This document shows, in pieces, positions 1 to 8,000 of a stretch of 31,888 bases of DNA. Below the pieces are notes generated by a model, which was given only the letters and a program-made list of their open reading frames with translations, searched no databases and had not been told where the DNA came from. Position 1 is the stretch's first letter. Every line of letters begins with the position of its first letter. The DNA is taken from positions 1-31,888 of IMG/VR virus record IMGVR_UViG_3300044614_000569; one strand, written 5' to 3'. Made by a program: the position numbers and the translations under genes. Source of the DNA: a virus.

Positions 1-1529
1 ATACTGCTGACTGGTTTTCATTTAAAAAAGAAAAAGAGCACTTTGATCCATTTGCAATAGGCATCGATGATTTAAAAAAAGTAAGAGGTCTTGGAACTAA
101 CTTTAAAAGAAAAGTAAACAGAGATTTCTCTAAATCGTTTACTGGTCAAGACGGGGCGGCCACACAACAGAATTTAATGGCTCAAGCAATTAGCGGATAT
201 GCTATGTTTGACTTGATTCAGCCACAATATAATTTAGAGTACTTATCACAGGTATACGAAATATCAACATACAACTATGCAGCAGTTAATTCTAAGGTTG
301 CAAACATTGTTGGGCTTGGCTACAATTTTATGGAGACAAGAAAAACCAATGATGCTATTGATGAAATTACAGACGATAAGCAGCTTGAAAGAGCAAGAAG
401 AAAAATAAACAAGTTAAAGCAAGATCTACAAGATTGGCTTGACTCTACTAACGATGAAGATACCTTTACAGAAACACTAATTAAAGTTTATACAGACCTT
501 GAAGCAACTGGAAATGGCTATCTTGAAATAGGAAGAACTACAGCTGGCAACATTGGTTACATTGGGCACATCCCATCAAAGACTATGCGTGTACGTAGAC
601 TGCGTGATGGATTCATGCAGCTTCTATATGGCAAGGCGGTATTCTTTAGAAACTTTGGAGATACAGAAACTCCTAATCCAATAGCAGGTGCAGAGGATAG
701 ACCTAACGAGATCATTCATTTAAAGAAGTACACACCAATGAATAACTATTACGGCATCCCAGACATTATTGCAGCACAAATGGCATTGACTGGAAATGAA
801 TTTTCTGGAAGATATAACCTTGACTACTTTGAAAACAAAGCGGTACCAAGATATATTATTACAGTAAAGGGAGCAAAGCTTTCACCAGAGTCAGAAAGAA
901 AGCTTCTTGAATTTTTCCAGGTAGGGCTTAAAGGCAAAAACCATAGATCACTTTACATCCCATTGCCAGCAGATACACCAGACTCAAAAACAGAATTTAA
1001 GATGGAGCCTATTGAAGCAGGCGCACAAGAGTCTTCATTTAATGTATATCGTGAAACAAATAGAGATGAAATTCTTATGGCTCACCGTGTACCAATTAAT
1101 AAAATTGGTACACCACCAGGAGTCAATTTAGCGGTGGCACGTGATGCAGACAAGACATTTAAAGAGCAGGTTTGCCGTCCAGCACAGATGAGACTTGAGA
1201 AGAAAATCAATGCAATTATTGAAGAAAAGACAGACGCTCTAGTTATTAAATTTAATGAGCTAAGCCTAACTGATGAAATTTCTCAGAGCCAAATTGATGA
1301 GATTTATCTACGTATGCAGGTCTTGACTCCTAATGAAGTTAGAATTAGAAAGGGCATGATTCCACTAGACGGAGGAGACGAAGTCATAGAATTAAAGCCA
1401 CAGCAAGAAGCAGACCAAAGAGCTAAATCTACTGGCAATAAAACTAGAGATCAAGAACGTGCCAAGACTGCCCCAGATAAAAATGGGGAGGGTAGAAATG
1501 CCAAAGGCGACGGTCCAAAAGTCAAATAA
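1..1529 (+). CDS. Phage portal protein, PBSX/XkdE type (5' end outside window)
   Basis: Portal subunit: forms the dodecameric ring at the special capsid vertex through which DNA is packaged and ejected, and on which the tail is built. The frame is open from base 3 with no stop before the first internal ATG at 177, and the residues encoded there (including ADWFSF and RKVNRDFSKSFTGQDG) read as normal protein, so 177 is not the true start and the gene begins left of the window. At least 508 residues are visible. Family-like features are the stretches YYGIPDIIAAQMAL, YFENKAVPRYII and DEILMAHRVPINKIG, which match the core of PBSX-type portals. The C-terminal tail is hydrophilic and rich in K, R, G and D, as is usual for portals. 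The protease gene follows at once, and PBSX-like phages pair these two genes. Confidence 0.9.
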   Translation, partial: TADWFSFKKEKEHFDPFAIGIDDLKKVRGLGTNFKRKVNRDFSKSFTGQDGAATQQNLMAQAISGYAMFDLIQPQYNLEYLSQVYEISTYNYAAVNSKVANIVGLGYNFMETRKTNDAIDEITDDKQLERARRKINKLKQDLQDWLDSTNDEDTFTETLIKVYTDLEATGNGYLEIGRTTAGNIGYIGHIPSKTMRVRRLRDGFMQLLYGKAVFFRNFGDTETPNPIAGAEDRPNEIIHLKKYTPMNNYYGIPDIIAAQMALTGNEFSGRYNLDYFENKAVPRYIITVKGAKLSPESERKLLEFFQVGLKGKNHRSLYIPLPADTPDSKTEFKMEPIEAGAQESSFNVYRETNRDEILMAHRVPINKIGTPPGVNLAVARDADKTFKEQVCRPAQMRLEKKINAIIEEKTDALVIKFNELSLTDEISQSQIDEIYLRMQVLTPNEVRIRKGMIPLDGGDEVIELKPQQEADQRAKSTGNKTRDQERAKTAPDKNGEGRNAKGDGPKVK

Positions 1530-1582
1530 CTTTACTCAACTGCTATTTGCCTTTTGATATATATACCTATAAAATTAAGCAT

Positions 1583-2896
1583 ATGATTATCGAAAAGTCT
1601 AACTGGTCTAGTGATGGAGAAAAACTCCATCTCTCAGTACCCTTTACAAAAGTAAACCGTGAACAGAGAACTGTATCAGGATTTGCAACATTAGACAATG
1701 TTGACCAAACAGGCGACGTTGTTACAGCAGAAGCAAGTATGAAGGCATTTGAAAATTTCCGTGGAAATCTTAGAGAGATGCATCAGTCAATTGCAGTAGG
1801 CAAGGTTATTGGATTTAAGCCAGAGACATACTACGATCAAAAATCACAAACATTTTATAATGGAGTCTATGTAACTTCATACATTTCAAAGGGTGCACAA
1901 GATACTTGGGAAAAAGTTCTTGATGGCACTCTTTCTGGTTTTTCAATTGGCGGAAAAATTAACGAATCAGATAATGAGATTAACAAGGCAACTGGAGAGC
2001 AAGTAAGATTTATTAAAGACTATGATCTTGTTGAGCTATCAATAGTCGATTCACCAGCAAATGAACTATGTAACATTTTTTCTATTGAAAAAGTTGGTGG
2101 CAAGATGGTCTATAAGGGAATAGCAACAGAAGTAGTTGCTGAAAATATTTTTTATTGCGAAGAAAGTGATTCTGTATTTATATCAACAGAAAAAACATTT
2201 GACTCACCAATATCTGGAAAGCCAGCTACTCTAATTGGCTGGGTTGAGTCATCAGATATAAACAAGTCAAAAGAAATAGATAAGATTCTTGCTTCATTCA
2301 AGAAGACAAGATTAGCGTTGCCTGATACACAAATAGCAAAACAGGCAAACGTAGAAGGAGGTAATGAAGTGTCAGACGTACAAAATGAGACAGTAATTGA
2401 AAAATCTGTAGACGTACTAGAAGAAGCACCAGCTGTTGAAGCTGTTGTAGAAGCTATTGTAGAAGATGCTCCTGTAGCAGAAGCTGCAGTAGTAGACGCT
2501 CCTGCCGACTCCGTTGAAGAAGCAGCCACAGCAGAGGTTGATACACCTGATTTTGCAAAAATGTTGGGCGACCTAAAGGGCTTTTTCTCGGACACACTTT
2601 CAAAGGCTACAGAGGCAAATGCTGCACAAGTTTCACAGATCAAAGAATCTGTTGAAGCATTCAGCAAGAATGTCGATGTTAGAATTTCAGAGTTAGCAGA
2701 GAAGCACAGCGCACTAAGCGCAGCAGTAACAGAAATAAAGGGCACTATTGACGGTGTTCAGAAGCGTGTTGATGCCGTAGAAGGCGAAACAGCAATTAAG
2801 AAGTCTTCAGACCTCGGCGGGTCTGAAGTAGTAACAAAATCTAAATCAAAATGGAACGGTTCTTTCCTCGGTTCCGTAAATGAAATCTTTAACTAA
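1583..2896 (+). CDS. Prohead protease (XkdF/S78-2-like) fused to C-terminal scaffold domain
   Basis: Capsid maturation serine protease with a scaffold-like C-terminus, 437 aa from ATG 1583. A TTG at 1547 would add 12 residues, but it has no ribosome site and the conserved domain begins right after MIIEKSNW, so I chose 1583; the start remains uncertain because neither site has a good Shine-Dalgarno. Residues about 1-165 carry the protease: a likely catalytic His67 in REMHQS and a Ser in LSGFSIGG (118 or 121), then DLVELSIVDSPANE, a hallmark of the XkdF family. Residues about 180-255 are a small region (IFYCEESDSVFISTE). Residues 263-437 are Ala/Glu/Val-rich and helical, with a charged coiled coil, and resemble a scaffold. 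No separate scaffold gene lies between this gene and the capsid gene, and an internal start at 2369 would make the scaffold alone. Confidence 0.85.
   Translation: MIIEKSNWSSDGEKLHLSVPFTKVNREQRTVSGFATLDNVDQTGDVVTAEASMKAFENFRGNLREMHQSIAVGKVIGFKPETYYDQKSQTFYNGVYVTSYISKGAQDTWEKVLDGTLSGFSIGGKINESDNEINKATGEQVRFIKDYDLVELSIVDSPANELCNIFSIEKVGGKMVYKGIATEVVAENIFYCEESDSVFISTEKTFDSPISGKPATLIGWVESSDINKSKEIDKILASFKKTRLALPDTQIAKQANVEGGNEVSDVQNETVIEKSVDVLEEAPAVEAVVEAIVEDAPVAEAAVVDAPADSVEEAATAEVDTPDFAKMLGDLKGFFSDTLSKATEANAAQVSQIKESVEAFSKNVDVRISELAEKHSALSAAVTEIKGTIDGVQKRVDAVEGETAIKKSSDLGGSEVVTKSKSKWNGSFLGSVNEIFN
2355..2362 (+). promoter_or_regulatory. Internal ribosome binding site for nested scaffold
   Basis: AAGGAGGT lies inside the protease gene, six bases before the in-frame GTG at 2369. 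As coding sequence it gives an EGG linker at the domain junction, where such a purine run is not otherwise required. Confidence 0.75.
2369..2896 (+). CDS. Predicted scaffold protein from an internal in-frame GTG start
   Basis: A GTG at 2369, in frame with the protease, is preceded by AAGGAGGT (2355-2362) with six bases of spacing. This is the best ribosome binding site in the head region and much better than that of the protease itself. It would yield a 175-aa protein comprising exactly the acidic Ala/Val/Glu-rich stretch and the coiled coil (LGDLKGFFSDTLSKATEANA, SQIKESVEAFSKN) and ending in the conserved-looking tail WNGSFLGSVNEIFN. Nested scaffolds of this kind are known, as in lambda C/Nu3. 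The free scaffold would be needed in excess over the protease-fused form. The C-terminal basic and aromatic residues could contact the capsid protein. The ribosome site and composition are seen directly; the scaffold role is inferred. Confidence 0.72.
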   Translation: MSDVQNETVIEKSVDVLEEAPAVEAVVEAIVEDAPVAEAAVVDAPADSVEEAATAEVDTPDFAKMLGDLKGFFSDTLSKATEANAAQVSQIKESVEAFSKNVDVRISELAEKHSALSAAVTEIKGTIDGVQKRVDAVEGETAIKKSSDLGGSEVVTKSKSKWNGSFLGSVNEIFN

Positions 2897-2913
2897 AAAG
2901 GTAGGTGAAATAA

Positions 2914-3984
2914 ATGAGTAATGAATTATTAGAAAAGGCAGCAGCAGCAGGTACAACAATCGCTGGTGGACCACAGTCCGCTAACGGTACCTTCGCATCT
3001 GCAACAGGTGGTTCAGGAGATCACGTTGCGTCAGAAAATGGCAACGGTGGTGTTCTAAACCCAGAGCAGTCAGCAAGATTTTTAGATTATATGTTCGACG
3101 CTACCGTAATTGGTAAGGTTGCACGTACGGTCCGAATGAAGTCTGATACAACAGAGATTGACCGCATGTCAGTTGGTGAGAAGCTTGTTAAGCTTGCAAC
3201 TGAAGCAGAGAACACAGGCGTTAACGCACCAGTGACATTCTCAAAGATCTCTCTAACAACAAAGAAGCTTCGTTTAGATTGGGAGCTTTCAACTGAGTCA
3301 CTAGAAGACAACATTGAAGGTGCTGATCTCGAAGATCACATTGCCAGAATGATGGCAACACAAGCTGGTAACGACATTGAAGATCTTCTTCTAAATGGCG
3401 ATACAGCACTATCATCAGATGCACTTTATAAGTCATTTGACGGTGTAGTTAAGAAGGCAAAGGCTAACGGTCACGTTGTTGATGCAGCTGGTGCGGGAAT
3501 TTCTCGTGCAGTGTTCAACTCAGCTCTTAAGGCTCTTCCACGTAAGTACAAGCAGCGTCGTACAGACCTCCGCTTCCTATCAGGTTCAAACTTGATCCAG
3601 GATTACTTATACTCAACATCACAGAACATCCAGAACGTTAACCCACAAGATATTGCTTCAGGCATCATCCGTGGTGAGGTTGCACCAGTTTCTGGTCCTG
3701 CAGGATATGTAGCTCCATACGCATTTGGTATTCCAATCGTTGAAGTTCCACTTCTTCCAGAAGTTCAGACAGGCTCATACTCAGGAGCATCAGGTTCACA
3801 CGGTGACATCCACTTGACATTCCCAAATAACGTAGTTATTGGTATCAAGCGTGACGTTACAGTTTACCGATTCTTCTGGCCACGTAAGGACTCAATCGAG
3901 TACACAATGTATACTCGTGTTGGCGTTCAAATCGAGCAGGCAGACGCTTGGGTTGTTGTAAAGAACGTTAAGGTTGCTTCTTAA
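2914..3984 (+). CDS. Major capsid protein (HK97-fold type)
   Basis: Main shell protein, 356 aa, the usual size for an HK97-fold capsid protein with a separate scaffold. It starts at ATG 2914 with TAGGTGA about seven bases upstream. The N-terminus (about 50 residues) is rich in Gly, Ala, Ser and Asn; then LNPEQSARFLDYMFDATVIGKVARTVRM starts the folded part, with a long acidic helix (LEDHIARMMATQAGNDIEDLLLNGD) typical of the spine helix and its loop. The motifs GYVAPYAFGIPIVEVPLLPE and VVIGIKRDVTVYRFFWPRKD are typical of the P-domain and C-terminal region of these capsid proteins in phages of Gram-positive hosts. Arginine is mostly CGT/CGC here, whereas neighbours use AGA, which fits very high expression. 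A strong terminator follows directly. Confidence 0.92.
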   Translation: MSNELLEKAAAAGTTIAGGPQSANGTFASATGGSGDHVASENGNGGVLNPEQSARFLDYMFDATVIGKVARTVRMKSDTTEIDRMSVGEKLVKLATEAENTGVNAPVTFSKISLTTKKLRLDWELSTESLEDNIEGADLEDHIARMMATQAGNDIEDLLLNGDTALSSDALYKSFDGVVKKAKANGHVVDAAGAGISRAVFNSALKALPRKYKQRRTDLRFLSGSNLIQDYLYSTSQNIQNVNPQDIASGIIRGEVAPVSGPAGYVAPYAFGIPIVEVPLLPEVQTGSYSGASGSHGDIHLTFPNNVVIGIKRDVTVYRFFWPRKDSIEYTMYTRVGVQIEQADAWVVVKNVKVAS

Positions 3985-4007
3985 TTAATTTAAGAATTAA
4001 ACCACAG

Positions 4008-4039
4008 AAAGGCCCCCAATTAATTTTGGGGGCTTTTCA
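4008..4039 (+). terminator. Rho-independent terminator after the capsid gene
   Basis: A GC-rich hairpin pairs GCCCCCAA (4012-4019) with TTGGGGGC (4026-4033) around a six-base loop, followed by TTTT and more T. It lies 24 bases after the capsid stop and should limit read-through into the connector genes. Confidence 0.9.
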
Positions 4040-4069
4040 TTTTAATTGACTAATGCTATAATTAAATGA
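4034..4069 (+). promoter_or_regulatory. Extended -10 promoter for the connector genes
   Basis: TGCTATAAT (4054-4062) is a perfect extended -10 box directly after the capsid terminator. The -35 position at 17 bases spacing holds TTTTCA (four of six matches to TTGACA). Transcription would begin near 4069, leaving a short leader before the ATG at 4092. A TTGACT at 4046 is too close to the -10 box to act as its -35. Confidence 0.65.
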
Positions 4070-4091
4070 CCTACAAGAAGGAGAAATAAAT

Positions 4092-4484
4092 ATGTCGTTT
4101 GACACATTAAAAGTAGCCGAATTAAAAACAATAGCCGAAGATTTTGCGGTAGACACAGATGGCCTTAAAAATAAAAAGGATATCATAGCTGCACTTGCAG
4201 AAGAAGGAGTTACCTATTCAGTATATGCAAAGACATTGCAGACACTAGAAGAGGCAGCAGAAGAAATTGAAATTTTACCAAAGTTTGATCCAAAAGCACA
4301 GACAGAGGATTCAGTATTGGTCCGTATGACAAGAGCAAACTTTAGATACGATATTCATGGGTACACATTTACAAATGATCATCCATTCGTAGCAATGTCT
4401 GAAGAAGATGCTCAAAAAATCTTTGATACAGAGGAGGGTTTTCGTTTAGCCACACCAAAGGAAGTTCAAGACTTCTATAACTAA
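4092..4484 (+). CDS. Small head protein with SAP/Rho-N-like N-terminus
   Basis: 130 aa, with GGAG seven to nine bases before ATG 4092. Residues about 4-40 (TLKVAELKTIAEDF ... KNKKDIIAALAEEGV) have the pattern of a SAP/HeH or Rho N-terminal helix-extended-helix motif, a small nucleic-acid-binding fold often found in phage proteins encoded right after the capsid gene. A linker of acidic helix follows (LQTLEEAAEEIEILP). Residues about 75-130 (VLVRMTRANFRYDIHGYTFT ... FRLATPKEVQDFY) form a compact C-terminal segment of a type common to proteins encoded near capsid genes in phages of this kind. Position between capsid and adaptor suggests a capsid-associated or DNA-contacting accessory protein. 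The exact role is unknown. Confidence 0.75.
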   Translation: MSFDTLKVAELKTIAEDFAVDTDGLKNKKDIIAALAEEGVTYSVYAKTLQTLEEAAEEIEILPKFDPKAQTEDSVLVRMTRANFRYDIHGYTFTNDHPFVAMSEEDAQKIFDTEEGFRLATPKEVQDFYN

Positions 4485-4498
4485 ACGAAACGTTATAT

Positions 4499-5485
4499 AT
4501 GGCAGAAGTATATAAGAACAGCAACGCACCAGCGTCTACTAAAATTTTTTGGGGTGGCGCTATTGTTGATGCCGAAGGTGATGTACGTGTAGACATATAT
4601 GACATAACTGAAGACCCAGGAATTTTGCCATCCATTAATCCAGCGACACCAATACTTACAAATATCTTGGCGTCAAAGTCTGAGGTTGATTATGGATCAT
4701 ATCAAATTAATATTCCGTACTCAATAACAAATAGAGACAAGAGTCTAAAGCTTGTCTGGAAGTATCAGATGAATTCAACCAACATACAGCATGAAACATT
4801 TGTTAATGTTGTAACACCATATGCTTCTCTTGCTGAAGTTATTGAGGACCTTGGTCTTGGAACAGATCCATCTGACCCAATGTATAAAAGCTATCATGAA
4901 TTAGTTATGGCAGAAAAATTTGCCCGTAAAGTAATTGAAAGCTATACAGGACAAAGATTCTATTTGTACGATAGCACTGAATCTATATACGGATCAGGTT
5001 CTGATGTTTTGCCATTGCCATTTAAAATTAATGCATTGCATGAGCTATATGGAAATGATATAAAGCTTATAGACAATATAAATGAAGAAACAAATTGGGT
5101 ATTCAATCCAATAATTTCTGAGACAGGCTTTGGATTAAGAATAGATAGAACTAATACTCTTGACAACATAACATACAGTGCAAATGGATTAATCCCGCCA
5201 TCAATTAATGACACATATCACGGGGCTTTCCAGAAAGACGTTAAGTATCGTGTTCAAGGAAAATTTGGCTGGGCGGAAGTACCAGATAATGTTGAGCAGG
5301 CAGCCATCCAACTAATAGGAGACTACTTCTCTAAGGATAGAGTCTGGACAAATAAGTACCTAAAGAATATTAAGACATTTGACTGGCAGTTTGAATATGC
5401 GTCAGATGCTTACAGAGGAACTGGTAATGCCTATGCAGATCAGTTACTCTACCCATATGTCATAAGCAGCATGGTTGTTATATAA
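4499..5485 (+). CDS. Head-tail adaptor (connector) protein
   Basis: Probable adaptor ring protein that docks under the portal (HK97 gp6 / SPP1 gp15 role), 328 aa. The C-terminal two thirds carry the adaptor-like pattern: helix MAEKFARKVIESYTGQRFY, a beta region about strands VLPLPFKINALHELYGNDIKLI, then FGWAEVPDNVEQAAIQLIGDYFSKD and the ending DQLLYPYVISSMVVI. Residues 1-110 form an extra beta-rich domain (SYQINIPYSITNRDKSLKLVWKY) that resembles an Ig-like fold and is longer than the usual 100-200 aa adaptor. There is no clear Shine-Dalgarno before ATG 4499; it may be coupled to the gene ending 14 bases upstream. The stop overlaps the next start (TAATG). Confidence 0.75.
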   Translation: MAEVYKNSNAPASTKIFWGGAIVDAEGDVRVDIYDITEDPGILPSINPATPILTNILASKSEVDYGSYQINIPYSITNRDKSLKLVWKYQMNSTNIQHETFVNVVTPYASLAEVIEDLGLGTDPSDPMYKSYHELVMAEKFARKVIESYTGQRFYLYDSTESIYGSGSDVLPLPFKINALHELYGNDIKLIDNINEETNWVFNPIISETGFGLRIDRTNTLDNITYSANGLIPPSINDTYHGAFQKDVKYRVQGKFGWAEVPDNVEQAAIQLIGDYFSKDRVWTNKYLKNIKTFDWQFEYASDAYRGTGNAYADQLLYPYVISSMVVI

Positions 5486-5913
5486 TGTTAGACCTTATAG
5501 ACTCAATACTGGTAATGAGATTGGATCTATACAGACAGTCTGATTCACAAGACCCAAACACTGGGGCAATACTAAAATCTTGGAATTTTTATAAAACATT
5601 AGATTGCCACGCAAAAGGAATCATTAGCAACTCATCATCAAGTAGCACAAATGATAGACAGGTATTTGGAAACAAATACACAAACCAGCAAATGATCCAG
5701 GTTAGAACGTCAGAAAGAATAACCTACAGAGAAAAGGTTACTAATATTCGTGATGCAAAAAACAAATCAATCTGGACAGAAATAGATTTTCCAACAGAAA
5801 CCCCAACAGTTTTTGAGGTTGTTGGCTCAACTCCAATTACTGATCCATTTGGAAATGTGGTTGGATATAACACTACATTATCAAGGTCGGAGAATCAGCA
5901 AATTGGCATCTAA
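5485..5913 (+). CDS. Head closure (stopper) protein
   Basis: 142 aa, starting in a TAATG overlap with the adaptor gene. The composition is beta-rich with the pattern MRLDLYRQSDSQDPNTGAILKSW ... TYREKVTNIRDAKNKSIWTE ... FEVVGSTPITDPFGNVVGY, which fits the small beta-barrel stopper (SPP1 gp16 / HK97 gp7-like) that closes the DNA channel below the adaptor. Assignment rests on size, predicted strands and position between adaptor and neck genes, not on a diagnostic motif. Confidence 0.6.
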   Translation: MLDLIDSILVMRLDLYRQSDSQDPNTGAILKSWNFYKTLDCHAKGIISNSSSSSTNDRQVFGNKYTNQQMIQVRTSERITYREKVTNIRDAKNKSIWTEIDFPTETPTVFEVVGSTPITDPFGNVVGYNTTLSRSENQQIGI

Positions 5914-6697
5914 TAATGTAGCGCTATTACAAGCAGCCAGCGGTTTAGAAAGACTTATGGTTGGCACCCCAACAAAAGGAGCAATTAGAGATAGCAATGT
6001 CGCACAGATATCTGCATTCTTATATTACCAAGCAAACGTAATGGCGGAGCTAGAAGCAAATGAGGCATTTAAAGCTTTGTTTAAACATACATTATTTAAG
6101 CAAATAGATAAAGACTTTGGGCAATACATAGACGCATTGTCTAGAACAAAGCCAAAAGCATTTCACCATGTTTATGAATGGGGTAAAGCAGGAAAGCCAG
6201 CAGCAAGACTTTTTAAATTAAGAACAATTGATACAACAGGACTTTCTTTTAAAATAGATTTTGATTTTAAATTATCTAAGACTTCTGTTCCATCAAAGAA
6301 TGTAAAACAAAAGAAGAAATATATATTTGAAAATAAGGCTTCTGTTATGGAAGAAGGTATGCCCGTAATAATCCGTCCAAGGACCGCTGAAAGGCTTGTC
6401 TTTGAGATTGATGGTGAAGTAGTCTTTATGCCTAAAGGGGCCTCAGTGACCGTCAAGAGCCCTGGAGGAAGGGCTTCTACAAACCAGTTCAAACTTGCCT
6501 ATAGTATATTCTTTAGCGGACAGCTTGTTAATGAATCAATTAAGAATTCTGGCTTTCAGCAAATATTTGGATCTAAGATTACAAGAGCCTTGGCAGTACC
6601 ACTTAATATTAAAAAAGTTCAATATTCTTTCTCTCCAAACAATGTAAGGCGGCAGGCGGATATGGCATTAACACAATCATTTGGAGGGGTACTATGA
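5903..6697 (+). CDS. Neck/minor head-tail protein, HK97 gp10-like position
   Basis: 264 aa from TTG 5903. The frame is open further upstream to 5813, but that stretch shadows the stopper gene; TTG 5903 has GGAGAA (5889-5894) eight bases upstream and gives a sensible N-terminus (ASNNVALLQAASGLERLM), overlapping the stopper by 11 bases. The core FHHVYEWGKAGKPAARLFKL and following beta strands resemble the neck proteins of the HK97 gp10 group, which join stopper and tail terminator. The middle is rich in Lys (KNVKQKKKYIFENK), and a late region (VVFMPKGASVTVKSPGGRAS) is beta-rich. It is longer than typical gp10 homologues (about 130-190 aa). The stop overlaps the next ATG (ATGA). Confidence 0.6.
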   Translation: MASNNVALLQAASGLERLMVGTPTKGAIRDSNVAQISAFLYYQANVMAELEANEAFKALFKHTLFKQIDKDFGQYIDALSRTKPKAFHHVYEWGKAGKPAARLFKLRTIDTTGLSFKIDFDFKLSKTSVPSKNVKQKKKYIFENKASVMEEGMPVIIRPRTAERLVFEIDGEVVFMPKGASVTVKSPGGRASTNQFKLAYSIFFSGQLVNESIKNSGFQQIFGSKITRALAVPLNIKKVQYSFSPNNVRRQADMALTQSFGGVL

Positions 6698-7200
6698 CAA
6701 AATATAAAGTAGACTCAATATACGAAATAAGAAAATACCTATGGAAAGAGCTGACTGAATCTGGCGTGTTTGATGCTAATGATTATTACAGCGATAACCT
6801 TGGCCAAGAAATAATACCTATTATTCCAGTACAGCAACAGCCAGAACTTAATCAATTTTTAAGCGGGAAAAAGCATATAGTCTACGATAAGATAGGCCTA
6901 ACGTATGAAGACATATGGCTATTGTCTTGCGAAAAGATTATATTTACAATATATGCAATTGACGTGGCAGATATAAATGAGATCAGAAACCTGATGCTAG
7001 ATGTATTTAGAAGAATGGATGATTCGGCCAGAGATGTAAATGAATTTAGCTCAGAGTCTAATTTGATATTCCATAATACTATGATCCTGGAAGCCTCAGC
7101 CACGGCCCCTTCAGAAGAGATACAGGGATTCTTTTCAGCAGATATTATAATAGAGGTCAAATATTCAAGAGTCACAGGCCCAGGCGGAAGATTTATTTAG
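6694..7200 (+). CDS. Tail terminator / tail completion protein
   Basis: 168 aa; ATG 6694 lies in an ATGA overlap with the neck gene and has GGAGG (6683-6687) upstream. A helix-first layout (SIYEIRKYLWKELTESGVF) is followed by IIPIIPVQQQPELNQFL, strands KIIFTIYAIDVADINEIRNLMLDVFRRMDD, and a final strand DIIIEVKYSRVTG. This alpha-beta pattern and the place just before the tail tube gene match the tail terminator (lambda gpU / SPP1 gp17 role) that caps the finished tail tube. No diagnostic motif is visible, so the call is positional plus fold pattern. Confidence 0.65.
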   Translation: MTKYKVDSIYEIRKYLWKELTESGVFDANDYYSDNLGQEIIPIIPVQQQPELNQFLSGKKHIVYDKIGLTYEDIWLLSCEKIIFTIYAIDVADINEIRNLMLDVFRRMDDSARDVNEFSSESNLIFHNTMILEASATAPSEEIQGFFSADIIIEVKYSRVTGPGGRFI

Positions 7201-7311
7201 GTTGCATTTGGGGGCATTATACTCTAGAATTGTCCTAGAGGAAAAGAGCCTAGCCAGCACTTTTGATTTTTATAAATCAATATATATATTTATTTAATAG
7301 GAGGTAGTAAA
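7201..7311 (+). promoter_or_regulatory. Leader region of the tail tube gene with an inverted repeat
   Basis: This is a 111-base gap in an otherwise overlapping cluster. It contains TATACT (7218-7223), a perfect 6-bp inverted repeat CTCTAG/CTAGAG (7222-7227 and 7235-7240, seven-base loop), a very AT-rich run (7261-7298), and a strong GGAGGT ribosome site (7300-7305). A promoter or mRNA-stabilising leader is likely for this highly expressed gene, but no -35/-10 pair is convincing. Confidence 0.4.
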
Positions 7312-7977
7312 ATGGCACTAAACGCCAAAAATATTCTAGTCGGTGCATCACCACTTTATCTTTCAACAAAAGATTCAACTGATGCAGCATACGTAGAAAA
7401 CATGTTAGACAAGGGAACAGTTGCTTTCACAAAGGGAGCAAAGGCTGCAGTTGCACTAGATGCATCAGCAGCAGTTCGTAACGTAGGTTTCACAAACAAC
7501 GGTCTTCAGATTACTTACAACCCATCATACGGTTCAGTAACAGTAGATCAGCTTCTTGATACAGCAAAGCTATTCAAGGAGTCAATGGAAGTTATGATTG
7601 CAACAGAATTAGCAGAAGGTACACTAGAGAACGTTATGGCCGTATTTGGTCAGGCGTCATCAACAAAGTCAGGCACACTCTCAAAGGGAGCATCTGCAAA
7701 CGATAACGTTGACGAAGTTCTTGGCCTTGAGGCAGGTGCTCTTGGAGTTGCTCCAACAGAGCGTCAGCTATTTGCAATTGGACAGGCTCCAACTGAAGTA
7801 ACACCAAACACAGAGCGTGTATACTACGCACGTAGAGTATTGTCTGTACAGCAGTCACAATTCTCACTTGCTCGTAACGCAGCAACAACATTCCCAGTAA
7901 CATTCCGTTTGCTTCCAGACGGTAATTACGCAGGATCAGAATACGGCAAGATCATTGACCGTGTTACAAAGAACTAA
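7312..7977 (+). CDS. Major tail tube protein
   Basis: 221 aa, with TAGGAGGT seven bases before ATG 7312. The protein forms the stacked rings of the tail tube. The pattern MALNAKNILVGASPLYLSTKD, GFTNNGLQITYNPSYGSVTVDQLLDTAKLFKESMEVMIATELAEGT and RVYYARRVLSVQQSQFSLARN...FPVTFRLLPD is the beta-sandwich tube fold with the long alpha/beta hairpin. Arginine codons are almost all CGT, unlike the AGA of flanking genes, which matches the capsid gene and signals high expression. It is bracketed by a 111-base leader and a strong terminator. Its place just before the frameshifted chaperones and the tape measure makes the call firm. Confidence 0.88.
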   Translation: MALNAKNILVGASPLYLSTKDSTDAAYVENMLDKGTVAFTKGAKAAVALDASAAVRNVGFTNNGLQITYNPSYGSVTVDQLLDTAKLFKESMEVMIATELAEGTLENVMAVFGQASSTKSGTLSKGASANDNVDEVLGLEAGALGVAPTERQLFAIGQAPTEVTPNTERVYYARRVLSVQQSQFSLARNAATTFPVTFRLLPDGNYAGSEYGKIIDRVTKN

Positions 7978-8000
7978 TTAATTAATTTAATTATAGTCAG

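Noticed and set aside
177-179. ATG 177 as portal start
   Set aside because: The frame is open and coding back to base 3; the gene starts outside the window.
2152-2745. 197-aa antisense reading frame over the protease/scaffold gene
   Set aside because: Explained by the Ala/Glu/Val-rich codons on the other strand; no ribosome site and Ser/Thr-rich shadow composition.
4046-4062. TTGACT and TATAAT as a promoter pair
   Set aside because: Only five bases apart; the extended -10 box alone is the better reading.
5813-5902. Upstream extension of the neck protein from TTG 5813
   Set aside because: It shadows the stopper gene; TTG 5903 has a proper ribosome site.
7263-7290. TTGATT-N16-TATATT as tail tube promoter
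   Set aside because: Transcription would start within a few bases of the ribosome site, and the run is so AT-rich that a match is expected by chance.
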